DNA from: Phormidesmis priestleyi ULC007 | GTDB lineage: Bacteria > Cyanobacteriota > Cyanobacteriia > Leptolyngbyales > Leptolyngbyaceae | Direction of reading: 5' to 3' | DNA length: 64,000 nucleotides | Assembly: GCF_001895925.1 (NCBI RefSeq) | Contig: NZ_MPPI01000013.1 | Coordinates: forward strand, 8,264 to 72,263 | In this document: positions 44,748 to 56,868 of the stretch, one piece after another | Position numbering within the stretch: position 1 is the stretch's first letter | Layout: the number at the start of each line of letters is the position of its first letter | The notes under the pieces: model-generated | Told to the model about the DNA's origin: nothing | Databases searched by the model: none | What the model saw: only the letters and a program-made list of their open reading frames with translations | Translations under genes and position numbers: made by a program

Positions 44748-45072
44748 GAATTTTTAACTAAGAAACTTGTTTAAGACTACCAAGTATTTTTTGATTTACT
44801 GCCGTAAGTTCCTTTGATCGCTTTTAGCAACTTTTTGATCGTCACATTGCCCAATTTTAATAACCGATACGGCGGTTCCAACTCCTTTGATCCAGAATCC
44901 TTATCTTCTGGGCTGCCTCTGACAGAGGAGATGTGTCAAAGTGGAAATATATAGAAATCGTAAAATATGGCGATCGTCGCTTCCCCTGCTGGAAGTCCTT
45001 ATTCACAATACAAAAGAGTCAGGATTTTGTCAGCACGCTATTTGAGTTCTTTACTTCGTCTTTAGTTGCCTT
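44748..45072. other. Intergenic region before metH
   Basis: This 325-base gap should hold the metH promoter. I looked for cobalamin, SAM and SAH riboswitch marks and found none. A short GCCTCTGACAGAGG hairpin is at 44915-44928. No coding potential is seen. Confidence 0.5.
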
Positions 45073-48000
45073 ATGAACAGTGCTTTTCTCACTCGTCTTC
45101 ACAGCCCCGATCGTCCTGTGCTTGTTTTTGATGGCGCAATGGGCACCAATTTACAAGTGCAAGATCTCACCGCCGCCGACTTTGGCGGAGCCGACTATGA
45201 AGGCTGTAACGAATATCTGGTACACACCAAACCAGAGGCAGTTGAGAAAGTTCACCGAGATTTTCTGGCAGCCGGGGCGGATGTGATTGAGACCGATACT
45301 TTCGGCAGCAGTTCTTTTGTGTTGGCTGAATATGACTTGGCGGATCAAGCCTACTCTCTCAGCAAAACCGCCGCAGAATTAGCAAGACGAGTCGCCGATG
45401 AGTTTTCAACTCCAGAGAAACCTCGCTTTGTCGCTGGCTCGATCGGTCCTGGCACCAAACTTCCCACATTGGGCAACATCGACTATGACACGCTCAAAGC
45501 CGCCTTTGCAGAACAGGCAGAAGGCTTGTATGACGGGGGCGTAGACCTCTTTCTCGTCGAGACGTGTCAAGATGTGCTGCAAATCAAAGCGGCGTTAAAC
45601 GGCATCGAACAAGTGTTTAAGAAAAAGGGCGATCGTCGTCCTTTAATGGTGTCGGTGACGATGGAAATTCAGGGCACGATGTTGGTGGGATCTGATATTA
45701 GTGCGGTGTTGTCTATTCTGGAGCCATATCCGATCGACATTCTCGGATTGAATTGTGCAACGGGGCCCGATCGCATGGCAGAACACATTAAATATCTGTC
45801 GGCTCATTCGCCATTCATCGTCTCTTGTATTCCCAATGCGGGGCTTCCTGAAAACGTCGGTGGACACGCTCACTATAAACTAACGCCAATGGAATTGAGA
45901 ATGGCGCTAGGTCACTTTGTTGAAGATCTGGGAGTGCAAGTCATTGGAGGTTGCTGTGGCACTCGCCCCGATCATATTCAACAGTTGGCAGAGGTCGCGT
46001 TAACGCTGAAACCCAAAGAGCGCCAGGTTCGCAGCAATGGACAAGTGGCGGCGCGTCCGGTTCTACACTATGTGCCTTCGGCGGCTTCAATTTATAGCGC
46101 CCAGCCTTACGAGCAAGATAATTCGTTTTTGATTATTGGCGAACGGTTGAATGCTAGTGGCTCTAAAAAGTGTCGCGACTTACTGAATGCAGAAGATTGG
46201 GATGGCTTGGTAGCGTTGGCACGATCGCAGGTCAAAGAAGGAGCACACATCCTTGATGTCAACGTCGATTATGTCGGACGCGACGGCGTGAAAGATATGC
46301 ACGAGTTGGTGTCTCGACTCGTGACGAACGTCAATCTCCCACTGATGCTCGACTCGACCGAATGGGAAAAAATGGAAGCCGGACTGAAAGTTGCCGGGGG
46401 CAAATGTCTGCTCAACTCCACCAACTATGAAGACGGAGAAGAACGCTTTCTGAAAGTGCTAGAACTCGCCAAAGAATATGGGGCGGGTGTGGTGATTGGC
46501 ACGATCGACGAAGACGGCATGGCACGAACGGCTGAAAAGAAATTCGCGATCGCGCAACGTGCCTATCGTCAAGCCGTTGAGTTTGGCATTCCATCTTACG
46601 AGATTTTTTTTGATACGTTAGCGTTGCCGATTTCAACCGGGATTGAGGAAGATCGGGCGAATGGGAAGGCAACGATCGAGTCCATTCGGATGATTCGCGA
46701 ACATCTGCCGGGATGTCACATTACCCTCGGCGTTTCTAACATCTCGTTTGGCTTAAATGCGGCGGCGCGACAGGTGTTGAACTCGACGTTTTTGCACGAA
46801 GCCACTCAGGTGGGAATGGATAGCGCGATTATCAGTGCTGCCAAGATTTTGCCGATGGCGAAGATTGCCCCAGAGCATCAAGAAATCTGTCGCAAACTGA
46901 TTTACGATCAGCGGCAATTTGACGGTGATATTTGTGTCTACGATCCGCTTGGAGAATTGACGACGGTGTTTGAAGGCGCAACAACAAAGCGCGATCGTAG
47001 CGAAGATGCCAAACTTCCGATCGAAGAACGCCTCAAGCGCCACATCATTGATGGTGAGCGCATCGGACTCGAAGACGCGCTCAAAGTTGCGTTAGAAAAA
47101 TATCCGCCTTTGGAGATTATCAACGTCTACTTGCTAGACGGGATGAAAACAGTCGGTGAATTATTCGGGTCGGGTCAGATGCAACTGCCGTTTGTGCTGC
47201 AATCTGCTGAGACGATGAAGTCTGCGGTCGCTTTCTTAGAGCCGCTGATGGAGAAAAAAGAAGCCGGACAGTCGAAAGGTGTAATGCTAATTGCTACTGT
47301 CAAAGGTGACGTTCACGACATCGGCAAAAATCTGGTAGACATCATTCTTACCAACAATGGCTATAAAGTGATCAACCTGGGAATTAAACAGTCCGTAGAC
47401 AAGATTATTGATGCTTACATGGAACACAAAGCCGATTGCATTGCGATGAGCGGCTTACTCGTAAAGTCAACGGCTTTCATGAAAGATAACCTGGCAGTCT
47501 TCAACGAAAAAGGGATCACAGTTCCGGTGATTTTGGGAGGTGCAGCGCTAACGCCAAAATTTGTCTATGAGGATTGTCAAAAAACCTACAACGGTCGAGT
47601 GGTTTACGGTAAAGATGCCTTCTCTGATCTCCACTTCATGGATAAATTCATGCCCGCTAAGAACAACGGCGAGTGGAATGATCTAAAAGGTTTCTTAAAT
47701 GAAGCATTAGCAGCCGATTTAACAGAAACTGTAACAGACGAGCAAACGGTAGATGTAACGGATGCCGAAACTGTTTCTGAAGTGTTGCCGGAAGATTTAA
47801 CCCGATCGGAGTCGATCGATCCCAACATTCCCCGCCCCACACCTCCCTTTTGGGGCACCAAAATTCTGCAACCGTCTGACCTTCCCTGGCAAGAACTCTT
47901 CTGGCATCTAGACCTGCAGGCACTGATCGCCGGACAGTGGCAGTTCCGCAAACCACGAGAACAGACTCGCGAAGACTACGACCAATTTCTAGCAGAAAAA

Positions 48001-48642
48001 GTCTACCCGATTCTAGACATCTGGAAACACCGCATTGTTGAGGAAAACTTGCTGCATCCTCAAGCGATTTACGGCTACTTCCCCTGTCAGTCAGAAGGTA
48101 ACTCGCTGCACCTCTATGACCCGAACACACTCGATATATCGGCTCCTGTTGCGACGTTTAACTTTCCTCGGCAGCGATCGCTGCGTCGCTATTGCATTTC
48201 CGACTTCTTCGCCTCTAAAGAGTCGGGGCAAATCGATGTCTTTCCCATGCAAGCGGTGACAATGGGTGAAGTCGCAACCCAATTCGCAAAGACGCTGTTT
48301 GAGGCGGATAACTACACCGATTATCTCTACTTCCACGGCATGGCGGTTTCGATGGCAGAAGCCCTTGCTGAATGGGTTCACGCTCAAATTCGCCGCGAGT
48401 TGGGCTTTGGCGACGCAGACTCCGACAACATCCGCGATATCTTGGCACAACGCTATCAGGGTTCTCGCTATAGTTTCGGCTATCCGGCGTGTCCCAACAT
48501 TCACGACCAATATAAGCTGCTAGAACTGTTGGGCAGCGATCGCTTAAATCTGCACATGGATGAGAGTGAACAACTCTATCCAGAACAATCGACAACAGCG
48601 ATCATCGCCTACCATCCTGCGGCGAAATACTTCAGCGCATAG
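45073..48642 (+). CDS. metH: Cobalamin-dependent methionine synthase
   Basis: MetH moves a methyl group from methyltetrahydrofolate to homocysteine through methylcobalamin. The 1189 residues contain the whole set: the homocysteine domain with zinc Cys in GLNCATGP and [11 protein letters not shown]; the pterin domain with [16 protein letters not shown]; the cap and cobalamin domains with [14 protein letters not shown] (the axial His near residue 747); and the activation domain, where YFPCQSEG and [15 protein letters not shown] are seen. It is of normal length and uncut. The enzyme works in the cytosol and needs cobalamin, so it has a link with the cobalt/nickel importer at 11-14 kb only through the metal. 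A hairpin follows the stop. Confidence 0.97.
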   Translation: MNSAFLTRLHSPDRPVLVFDGAMGTNLQVQDLTAADFGGADYEGCNEYLVHTKPEAVEKVHRDFLAAGADVIETDTFGSSSFVLAEYDLADQAYSLSKTAAELARRVADEFSTPEKPRFVAGSIGPGTKLPTLGNIDYDTLKAAFAEQAEGLYDGGVDLFLVETCQDVLQIKAALNGIEQVFKKKGDRRPLMVSVTMEIQGTMLVGSDISAVLSILEPYPIDILGLNCATGPDRMAEHIKYLSAHSPFIVSCIPNAGLPENVGGHAHYKLTPMELRMALGHFVEDLGVQVIGGCCGTRPDHIQQLAEVALTLKPKERQVRSNGQVAARPVLHYVPSAASIYSAQPYEQDNSFLIIGERLNASGSKKCRDLLNAEDWDGLVALARSQVKEGAHILDVNVDYVGRDGVKDMHELVSRLVTNVNLPLMLDSTEWEKMEAGLKVAGGKCLLNSTNYEDGEERFLKVLELAKEYGAGVVIGTIDEDGMARTAEKKFAIAQRAYRQAVEFGIPSYEIFFDTLALPISTGIEEDRANGKATIESIRMIREHLPGCHITLGVSNISFGLNAAARQVLNSTFLHEATQVGMDSAIISAAKILPMAKIAPEHQEICRKLIYDQRQFDGDICVYDPLGELTTVFEGATTKRDRSEDAKLPIEERLKRHIIDGERIGLEDALKVALEKYPPLEIINVYLLDGMKTVGELFGSGQMQLPFVLQSAETMKSAVAFLEPLMEKKEAGQSKGVMLIATVKGDVHDIGKNLVDIILTNNGYKVINLGIKQSVDKIIDAYMEHKADCIAMSGLLVKSTAFMKDNLAVFNEKGITVPVILGGAALTPKFVYEDCQKTYNGRVVYGKDAFSDLHFMDKFMPAKNNGEWNDLKGFLNEALAADLTETVTDEQTVDVTDAETVSEVLPEDLTRSESIDPNIPRPTPPFWGTKILQPSDLPWQELFWHLDLQALIAGQWQFRKPREQTREDYDQFLAEKVYPILDIWKHRIVEENLLHPQAIYGYFPCQSEGNSLHLYDPNTLDISAPVATFNFPRQRSLRRYCISDFFASKESGQIDVFPMQAVTMGEVATQFAKTLFEADNYTDYLYFHGMAVSMAEALAEWVHAQIRRELGFGDADSDNIRDILAQRYQGSRYSFGYPACPNIHDQYKLLELLGSDRLNLHMDESEQLYPEQSTTAIIAYHPAAKYFSA

Positions 48643-48666
48643 GATTCAACTTATAAAACTGGTTAG

Positions 48667-48692
48667 GCGAGATGTGAGCAATTGCATCTCGC
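48667..48692 (+). terminator. Hairpin after metH
   Basis: GCGAGATGT and GCATCTCGC form a 9-bp stem (last pair T-G) with an 8-base loop, then TTATTATTT. This is a weak but plausible terminator. Confidence 0.6.
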
Positions 48693-48726
48693 TTATTATT
48701 TAAGTAGTCGATCGTGAGTGATTGCC

Positions 48727-49323
48727 ATGCAAGCCACAGAAGTCAAAAAACGCTACACCCCAGAAGAGTACCTTACTCTCGAAGAAAAAGCTGAATTCAA
48801 AAGTGAATACCACGATGGAGAAATTATCCCGATGACAGGCGGATCTTTGAATCACAACCGAATCATCTTGTCAGTTGCTGCATTCCTGAAATATGCTCTG
48901 CGGGGTAAAGGCTATGAGCCGTTTAGTAGCGATGTTCGTTTATGGATTCCTAAGCATCGCAGGTTCACGTATCCCGATGTGATGGTGATTCAGGGTGAGC
49001 CTGTGCTTTACGAAAATCGTACTGATACTGTTCTCAATCCTCGATCGATTGTCGAAGTATTATCTAAATCAACACAAGAGTATGATCAGAACGAGAAATT
49101 TAGGTACTATCGATCGATTCCTGAACTACAAGAATATGTATTAATCAATCAATACCAATTAGAGATTCAGCAATACACTAAAACAGAAGACAACCTCTGG
49201 ATTTATCGCGTGTACGAATCGACGGAAGACATCGTAAAGTTTGCCTCAATTGATGTTGAAATGAACGTCGCTGAAATTTATGAGGGTGTGTCTTTTGAAG
49301 AAGTCATTGCATCAGAGTCGTAA
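48727..49323 (+). CDS. Uma2 family endonuclease-like protein
   Basis: About 198 residues from ATG 48727 (MQATEVKKRYTPEEYLTLEE); a GTG three codons earlier is also possible. The family marks are all there: FKSEYHDGEIIPMTGGSLNH, PFSSDVRLWIPKHRRFTYPD (site Asp), VMVIQGEP and NPRSIVEVLSKSTQEYDQNE (Glu region), then FRYYRSIPELQEYVLINQ. It appears intact. Two broken Uma2 genes lie right after it, so this is a local cluster of the family, probably from duplication. Confidence 0.9.
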   Translation: MQATEVKKRYTPEEYLTLEEKAEFKSEYHDGEIIPMTGGSLNHNRIILSVAAFLKYALRGKGYEPFSSDVRLWIPKHRRFTYPDVMVIQGEPVLYENRTDTVLNPRSIVEVLSKSTQEYDQNEKFRYYRSIPELQEYVLINQYQLEIQQYTKTEDNLWIYRVYESTEDIVKFASIDVEMNVAEIYEGVSFEEVIASES

Positions 49324-49345
49324 CGCTTTTTGGGCATAAATCTTT

Positions 49346-49627
49346 ATGATTCCAGCAATTCTTAATCAGTCAGAGTTAAGTTTTGAAATGTTTGTTGATC
49401 GCTACCTAGAGAACGATCGCTATGAATTGATCGATGGAGAATTAATTGACTTGGAACCTACGGGACTTCATGAACAAGTAACAGGATTCGTGATCATGAT
49501 TCATCAATTAGTAAATGGGGAATATTAGAGTCAGCAGTTTCGAGGGAGCGATCGATTAGTTTCTCCAACATTCTCAGAATTGCAAATAGCAGCAGCGCAA
49601 ATTTTTGCGGCAGGAGATTTAGATTAG
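49346..49627 (+). pseudogene. Uma2 gene with internal deletion and stop
   Basis: The frame opens with a Uma2 N-terminus (SFEMFVDRYLENDRYELIDG then ELIDLEPTGLHEQVT) and stops at TAG 49526. In the same frame after the stop comes QQFRGSDRLVSPTFSELQIA, which is a typical Uma2 C-terminus, ending at TAG 49625. About 100 residues of the middle, including the catalytic part, are missing. So an internal deletion has made it a pseudogene. Confidence 0.8.
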
Positions 49628-49703
49628 CTCAAGCGATTTGGTATACTGCCTCGCAAAGCTTTCTATAGCTGTAGCCACACAGCTTAGGACGCGGTTCAGC
49701 ACC

Positions 49704-49901
49704 CTAAGTACCAAGAGATCTAAGCCCCTTAGTGATTTCTTGCCGCAGCATTTCTTCTAAATATCGACTAATTCTGCGGTGCCGATGAGTCGCTGGGGTC
49801 ATTTGAATCAGTTCCCCATCGATAAACTCATATCGATAATTACTTCCGTCGTCATAAGTTAGATAGTCGCCAAAGCTCAGTTTGACAGAAGCCTGGGGCA
49901 T
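49704..49901 (-). pseudogene. Uma2 N-terminal fragment
   Basis: The 65-residue frame reads a Uma2 start (SFGDYLTYDDGSNYRYEFID, GELIQMTPATHRHRRISRYL) and ends after GLRSLGT. No catalytic part follows. It is the left piece of another Uma2 gene in opposite orientation to the previous one. Confidence 0.75.
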
Positions 49902-49954
49902 GCTTATGGATCAGAGACGCGGGTGCTGCTCTTACATTAACGACTGTTGCTTTA

Positions 49955-50818
49955 TTACCTTCGGGTCAAATTCAGTTTTTGCTTGATGATCAGCCAGAAG
50001 AACGGGAGATCGTCTATGAGATAGCGTTTCCAGAGGCGAGTAGGTTCACACCACAAGCAATAGAGCCACTCTAAGCACAAGTTGCTCATCCAGTCGGGCG
50101 ATCGCGGCTTGTTTCCGGCTTCAAAGTCGATCGAGGCACCCACCGCCATAAAAATATCGATCTGGGGAAGCTGGTTTTTGTATTTAGAAATCCAGATCTC
50201 TTGTTTGGGTGCGCCGACCCCAATCACCAAAACAGTTGCGGGAGAATCGTTGATCATCCGCACGATCGCTTGACACTCGATCTCGTCTTTCTCAAACCCA
50301 AATGAGGGAGAATGCGCCTCGACGATAATTTCTCGGCCAGTTTTGCGGTTGATGCGTTCTTTTGCCCGATCGGCAATGCCCTCAGAGCCTCCTAGCAGAA
50401 AGATTTTGATTTTTTCGTTAGTTTTATGATGTTCACAAAAAATTGGGAAAAGTTCAGAGCCGGAGATTTTGGCTTGCAAAGGAGAGCCTAAAAACTTAGA
50501 GGCATAGAGAACAATTTGACTATCGCAAATCTTGTAATCGGCGACTTCATAAGCTTGTCGGAAGGTGGGATCATGTTGCAGCTTCATCAAATGATCGACG
50601 TTTGGTGTAAAGACAACCCCTTTTGTGAGTCGATCGAGCAGCTCCTTTCGCGACAAGTTGTCGATTTGAACGTTGAGAACTTCGACTTTCTCGCGAAGTG
50701 ACGTGCGATTTTCACGGATGATTTCGTTGGCAGTCGAAGCGAGGACGGCTTTTCTAAAATCTCGATAAAGCCGTTGAACCTGTTCTTTCCTGACAACTCT
50801 TGGAGTTTCTCGAGCCAT
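49955..50818 (-). CDS. WecG/TagA/CpsF family glycosyltransferase
   Basis: This 287-residue protein belongs to GT family 26. Marks are VVFTPNVDHLMKLQHDPTFR, YKICDSQIVLYASKFLGSPL, RISGSEL-like AKISGSELFPIFCEHH, FLLGGSEGIADRAKERI, VIGVGAPKQEIWI and FMAVGASIDFEAGNKPRSPD. Enzymes of this family add N-acetylmannosamine or similar sugars to lipid-linked intermediates of surface polymers. The N-terminal 40 residues are extra and basic. No other polysaccharide gene is next to it. It works on the inner face of the membrane. Confidence 0.9.
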   Translation of the reverse strand: MARETPRVVRKEQVQRLYRDFRKAVLASTANEIIRENRTSLREKVEVLNVQIDNLSRKELLDRLTKGVVFTPNVDHLMKLQHDPTFRQAYEVADYKICDSQIVLYASKFLGSPLQAKISGSELFPIFCEHHKTNEKIKIFLLGGSEGIADRAKERINRKTGREIIVEAHSPSFGFEKDEIECQAIVRMINDSPATVLVIGVGAPKQEIWISKYKNQLPQIDIFMAVGASIDFEAGNKPRSPDWMSNLCLEWLYCLWCEPTRLWKRYLIDDLPFFWLIIKQKLNLTRR

Positions 50819-51016
50819 AGTGATCTACTCGCAAAGGATCGGATGCGACCTATCTCGACTGAAATAATCGCATCCCTACCACTAAAGGCGTGTCAGCGAA
50901 TCATGTTCGCAGCATTTACCTCTAGCTATAGAGTGATTAATATGACTCAAATCGCAGTGTTTATATCGGCTCATCGAAAAGAATTCATCAAACCTAAATC
51001 ACTATGAGGCGTTTGC

Positions 51017-51949
51017 TCACAAAACTTTTGCTCTCAGCCAGGCGATCGGCAACGCCACCATCTTTTTCGGCTTTGACACATAAGCCCGTTGGCGAAAATT
51101 ATCGTAATCGTTGCGCTCAATCACATCCAAAATCTGGCTATAGAGCATCAAGGCCGACCAGACGGGCCATCGAGCATCCTCGCTCAGGGCACCGATTCCA
51201 CTTTCTGCTAAGGCATAAAACTTGCGCGCCCGTTGAATTTGAAACGCCATCAATGCCCGCCACCGATCGTCAACGACCCCTTTAAGCAGATCGTCTTCGG
51301 TGTAATTAAAAAGTGCCAAATCTTCGAGAGGCAGGTAGATGCGACCGCGACTGGCATCTTCGCCGACATCGCGGAGAATGTTAGTGAGTTGATTGGCGAT
51401 GCCGAGGGCGATCGCTTCGTCGATCGGATTATTGGTTTTGGGCTGATCCCACGGGGCGGTGGGCAGAGTCTCATCTCGACCCATCACCGTTGTAGACATC
51501 AACCCCACGGTTCCGGCGACGCGGTAGCAGTAAAGCTCTAGCTCATCAAAGGTCTGATAGCGACTGCGGTACAGATCCATCCGCTGCCCGGCAATCATGT
51601 CTCGGAATGGCTCGATATCGAGCGGAAACTGCTCTAGCGTATCGACGAGGGCAACATCATAGTGATCATGAGGGTAACCGACAAAAATCGCTTCGAGTCG
51701 TCGTTCCCACTGATCTAACGTCTCGTTGGTCGTTAAGCTGGCGTTAGGCCCATCGACAAGTTCATCGGTGCGACGGCACCAGACATAAATTGCCCAGATT
51801 GCTCGACGTTTCTCCGCCGACATCAGGAGCGTTCCTAGATAGAACGTTTTGGAATACTTTGCCGTGATTTTGCGGCAAAGCTCGTAGGCTTCTTCTACAG
51901 AAGCCAGGGTTCTTATGCAGGAGGTAGTTGGTTCGGGCAATTGCAGCAT
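51017..51949 (-). CDS. crtB: Phytoene synthase
   Basis: CrtB joins two geranylgeranyl diphosphates to phytoene, the first step of carotenoid synthesis. The 310 residues carry the two Asp-rich sites: RRTDELVDG and [38 protein letters not shown] and [15 protein letters not shown] are also typical. It is 37 bases downstream of crtP on the same strand, the normal cyanobacterial order crtP-crtB. The length is normal. Confidence 0.97.
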   Translation of the reverse strand: MLQLPEPTTSCIRTLASVEEAYELCRKITAKYSKTFYLGTLLMSAEKRRAIWAIYVWCRRTDELVDGPNASLTTNETLDQWERRLEAIFVGYPHDHYDVALVDTLEQFPLDIEPFRDMIAGQRMDLYRSRYQTFDELELYCYRVAGTVGLMSTTVMGRDETLPTAPWDQPKTNNPIDEAIALGIANQLTNILRDVGEDASRGRIYLPLEDLALFNYTEDDLLKGVVDDRWRALMAFQIQRARKFYALAESGIGALSEDARWPVWSALMLYSQILDVIERNDYDNFRQRAYVSKPKKMVALPIAWLRAKVL

Positions 51950-51986
51950 TCTGTTGCAGTCTGGAGGGTTGACAAAGCGCTACTTG

Positions 51987-54004
<2,018 letters not shown>

Positions 54005-56104
54005 GTGCTAGATTCCAATCTCGCCACCCAATCTTCTGCTGTGGGTGTAAGTTCTGATGCGCTTGCTCCGCAGACTTCTTCCGGGATCACTAGTTCTAGC
54101 AGTACCAGTTCAACCTTTCCAGAACTCACTTCAACATCGGCAGCAACTTTGATCCCCGTGGGGACGACAGGATTATCTGCTCAATATTTCAACAATCAAG
54201 ACTTTACAACTCCCGTTTTGACTCGCACAGATGCCACAGTAGACTTTGACTGGGGGCAGGATTCACCCGATGCGACGATCGCCGCCGACCATTTCTCAGG
54301 GCGCTGGATTGGGCAAATCTTGCCGACTCAATCAGAAGCCTACACGTTCTATACTCACTCAGATGATGGGGTGAGGCTGTGGGTGAACGGACAACTTTTG
54401 ATCGATCACTGGACTCCTCACGCGCTGGCCGAAGACAGTAGTGTAATCAATCTCATCGCCGGACAGAAGGTTGATATTCAGCTTGACTATTATGAGCAAG
54501 GCGGCGATGCCGTGTCTAAGCTGCTGTGGTCTAGCCTCAGTCAAGTTAAAGAAGTGGTTCCTCAAAGTCAGCTTTCTACGGGCGATCGTGTTGCCCGCAG
54601 TCAATCGGCTGATTTCACCAGCGCTCTAGACTGGGGTCCACTGGCAACCAATGAGGTTAGAGATAGCGTTAGTTCAACTAATCTCAGTGATTATTATCGC
54701 TTTAGTGTAGACACACCCAGTCACTTAAACTTGAATTTAAGTGAGCTAACTGCCAACGCTAATCTGAATATATTAGATAGCCAGGGCAACGTGCTCAACT
54801 CTTCAGCAAATGATGGAACAATGTTAGAGACGATCGACGCACTGCTCAACGCTGGCACCTATTATCTTCAGGTATATACGAGTGGAGATGTGCAGACTAA
54901 CTATCTACTATCGGCGATCGGGCGATCGTTAACTGAGCAAGCCCAGAGCGCTGACTCATTTGTAGACTCGATGGGAGTCGCGACGCACCTGCGCTATACC
55001 GATACGAGCTATGGGCGCTACAGCGATGTCGTAGAACCCAGACTGCGAGAGTTAGGCATTCGCCATATTCGAGATGGGGGTAACAATGCTGGTATGTTTG
55101 AGAAGCTCAATCGGCTGGCAACTTTTGGGATTCGATCAACCCTTGTAATGGATCCCCGCGATGGCATTACTCCTGACAATGCGGTTGACTTACTCAAAAA
55201 AGTGTTGCCATCAGTGACCGCGATCGAAGGTCCGAATGAGTGGGATGTCAATTCGACGCTGACTTACAAAGGCAAGTCTTTTCCAGAAGGGGTGGCTGAC
55301 TATCAGACAGACTTATACAATGCGGTGAAGGGCGATCCGGCTACGTCATTTGTGTCGGTCTTAGCTCCTTCGCTGGCGTTTTCTGAAAACGGCTCTCGCA
55401 TGGCTTCTCTGGAATCGGTGGTCGATCATGGCAATATGCACAGCTATGCCGGGGGCAACCAACCCGATCAGGATTTAGATACTAAGTGGATTCCTAACAC
55501 GAAGAAAGTTTCGGGAACTCGCGCGATCGTGGCAACTGAAACAGGCTGGCACAATGCTGTCAATGATCCAAATCCTAGTCAAAAAGCAGTCTCAGAGGGT
55601 GTTTCTGCGAAGTATCTTCCTCGAATGTTTTTAGAATATTTCAACCGAGGAGTGAAGCGCACCTTCTCGTATGAATTTATGGATGAGCGAGCAAAGTCCG
55701 ACATGGAGAACAACTTTGGGCTAATTAGAGCCGATGGCACTCCTAAGCCCGCGTTTTACTCAATCAAGAATTTAATTAGTTTGCTGCAAGATTCTCAAGG
55801 CGCGGCGGTTTCGGGTTCTCTAAGTTATTACCTGACTGGCAACACCAAAGACCTGCGGCATACGCTGCTGCAAAAGAGCAATGGCGATCGCTACCTAGTG
55901 ATGTGGTTAGATGTAACTAGTACAGATGCGCCCGTCAGCCAGAAAGTTACCTTAAATCTGATCACTCCGACTCAACAAGCGACGACTTATTTAACAAATA
56001 GCTCGATCGATCCGGTGAGTCAATATACCTCTCCAACCCAAATCGTGTTGGATGTTCCCGATTCGCCATTAGTGGTGAAGTTGACCCCACAAGCGACGGG
56101 TTAA
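54005..56104 (+). CDS. PA14 - PPC - glycosidase-like multidomain protein
   Basis: The 699-residue protein has three parts. After a Ser/Thr-rich start comes a PA14 domain (about 55-185: GLSAQYFNNQDFTTPVLTR, FYTHSDDGVRLWVNGQLLID, QLDYYEQGGDAVSKLLW), a carbohydrate-binding fold. Then a PPC-like domain (about 195-305: DYYRFSVDTPSHLNLNLSEL, GTYYLQVYTSG). Then a TIM-barrel-like hydrolase domain (about 320-600): a likely acid/base Glu in IEGPNEWDVN and a likely nucleophile Glu in ATETGWHNA. It ends in a small beta domain. It has no N-terminal signal peptide, so if it is secreted it would use a non-Sec route such as type I export. The target polymer is not known. The GTG start at 54005 has GAGGA 8 bases before it. 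Confidence 0.82.
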   Translation: MLDSNLATQSSAVGVSSDALAPQTSSGITSSSSTSSTFPELTSTSAATLIPVGTTGLSAQYFNNQDFTTPVLTRTDATVDFDWGQDSPDATIAADHFSGRWIGQILPTQSEAYTFYTHSDDGVRLWVNGQLLIDHWTPHALAEDSSVINLIAGQKVDIQLDYYEQGGDAVSKLLWSSLSQVKEVVPQSQLSTGDRVARSQSADFTSALDWGPLATNEVRDSVSSTNLSDYYRFSVDTPSHLNLNLSELTANANLNILDSQGNVLNSSANDGTMLETIDALLNAGTYYLQVYTSGDVQTNYLLSAIGRSLTEQAQSADSFVDSMGVATHLRYTDTSYGRYSDVVEPRLRELGIRHIRDGGNNAGMFEKLNRLATFGIRSTLVMDPRDGITPDNAVDLLKKVLPSVTAIEGPNEWDVNSTLTYKGKSFPEGVADYQTDLYNAVKGDPATSFVSVLAPSLAFSENGSRMASLESVVDHGNMHSYAGGNQPDQDLDTKWIPNTKKVSGTRAIVATETGWHNAVNDPNPSQKAVSEGVSAKYLPRMFLEYFNRGVKRTFSYEFMDERAKSDMENNFGLIRADGTPKPAFYSIKNLISLLQDSQGAAVSGSLSYYLTGNTKDLRHTLLQKSNGDRYLVMWLDVTSTDAPVSQKVTLNLITPTQQATTYLTNSSIDPVSQYTSPTQIVLDVPDSPLVVKLTPQATG

Positions 56105-56147
56105 GAAGAAACGCTAAAGTTTTTGTATTGAATCGGAGTCATAATCG

Positions 56148-56344
56148 GTGATTCTAGAAGTTGCGGTCTTAGATGTTAAACCCGGTCTAGCTCCTGAATT
56201 TGAGACTACTTTCAAAGCAGCTTCAGCGATCGTTGCTAGTATGCCGGGTTACATTTCTCATCAACTCCAACGTTGTATAAAAACGGCAAATCGCTACATT
56301 CTGCTGGTGTACTGGAACACTTTGGATGACTACATTGTTGGATT
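56148..56344 (+). pseudogene. Truncated ABM-domain monooxygenase-like gene
   Basis: From GTG 56148 the frame reads VAVLDVKPGLAPEFETTFKA and SMPGYISHQLQRCIKTANRY then ILLVYWNTLDDYIVGFRSSA, like an antibiotic biosynthesis monooxygenase (ABM) domain. The C-terminal third of the domain is missing: at about 56345 the sequence becomes that of a WD40 gene in another frame, and the ABM frame runs on without sense to 56465. A deletion has joined two unrelated genes. Confidence 0.7.
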
Positions 56345-56658
56345 TCGGTCATCAGCCCAGACGGAAAGCACATTATCACAGCTTCAGCAGATAAAACGGC
56401 TCGTGTGTGGGATTTACCGGGCACGCAAATTATCCAGATCAATGGGCATCAGGGAAATGTATTGAGCGCTCAGTTTAGCGCGGATAGTCGTTTTTGAAGA
56501 CAGGAAAAGTTCAGGCTTGGAACTCTGCTCCCCTGAGTCAACTAATTACACAGGGATGTAGTTGGCTGTCTGACTCCCTGAAGAATGCGCCCGATTTATT
56601 AGAGAGCGATCGTCACCTCTGCGACAACGAATCGGCAACCGCACAGAAACCGAAATAA
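56345..56658 (+). pseudogene. C-terminal remnant of a WD40-repeat protein
   Basis: A WD40 blade is read from 56345: SVISPDGKHIITASADKTAR then VWDLPGTQIIQINGHQGNVL, up to TGA at 56495. After a frame change the C-terminus continues with TGKVQAWNSAPLSQLITQGC and SWLSDSLKNAP, ending at TAA 56656. This tail is that of the large WD40 (often NB-ARC or kinase linked) proteins of cyanobacteria. It is broken by a frameshift/small deletion and has lost its front part. A MITE copy begins right at its stop codon. Confidence 0.75.
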
Positions 56659-56660
56659 AC

Positions 56661-56837
56661 TAACGTCAGTTCGACAGAAGTGGTTCGCTCCGGTTGTGAA
56701 TTCGGGAAGCCCCCTAAATCCCCCACAAGTGAGGGACTTTGAAACCGAAAGTATTGACTCAAAGTCCCCCAGAATGGGGGATTTAGGGGGCAGAAGCTGC
56801 TGAGAACGAAGCGAAAAAACTCGTCGAACTGACGTTA
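56661..56837. mobile_element. MITE-like element, intact copy with direct repeats
   Basis: Ends TAACGTCAGTTCGAC (56661-56675) and GTCGAACTGACGTTA (56823-56837) are perfect inverted repeats. Inside lies the core GCCCCCTAAATCCCCCA ... GGGGGATTTAGGGGGC. TAAACTA is found on both sides (56656-56662 and 56836-56842), fitting a target duplication. It lies between the WD40 remnant and the mliC-like gene. Confidence 0.8.
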
Positions 56838-56868
56838 AACTAGCGTTCTGAAAGCTTGAATTTTCTGC

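Noticed and set aside
44748-45072. Cobalamin or SAM-type riboswitch before metH
   Set aside because: The conserved boxes of these riboswitches were not found by eye; an Infernal scan would settle it.
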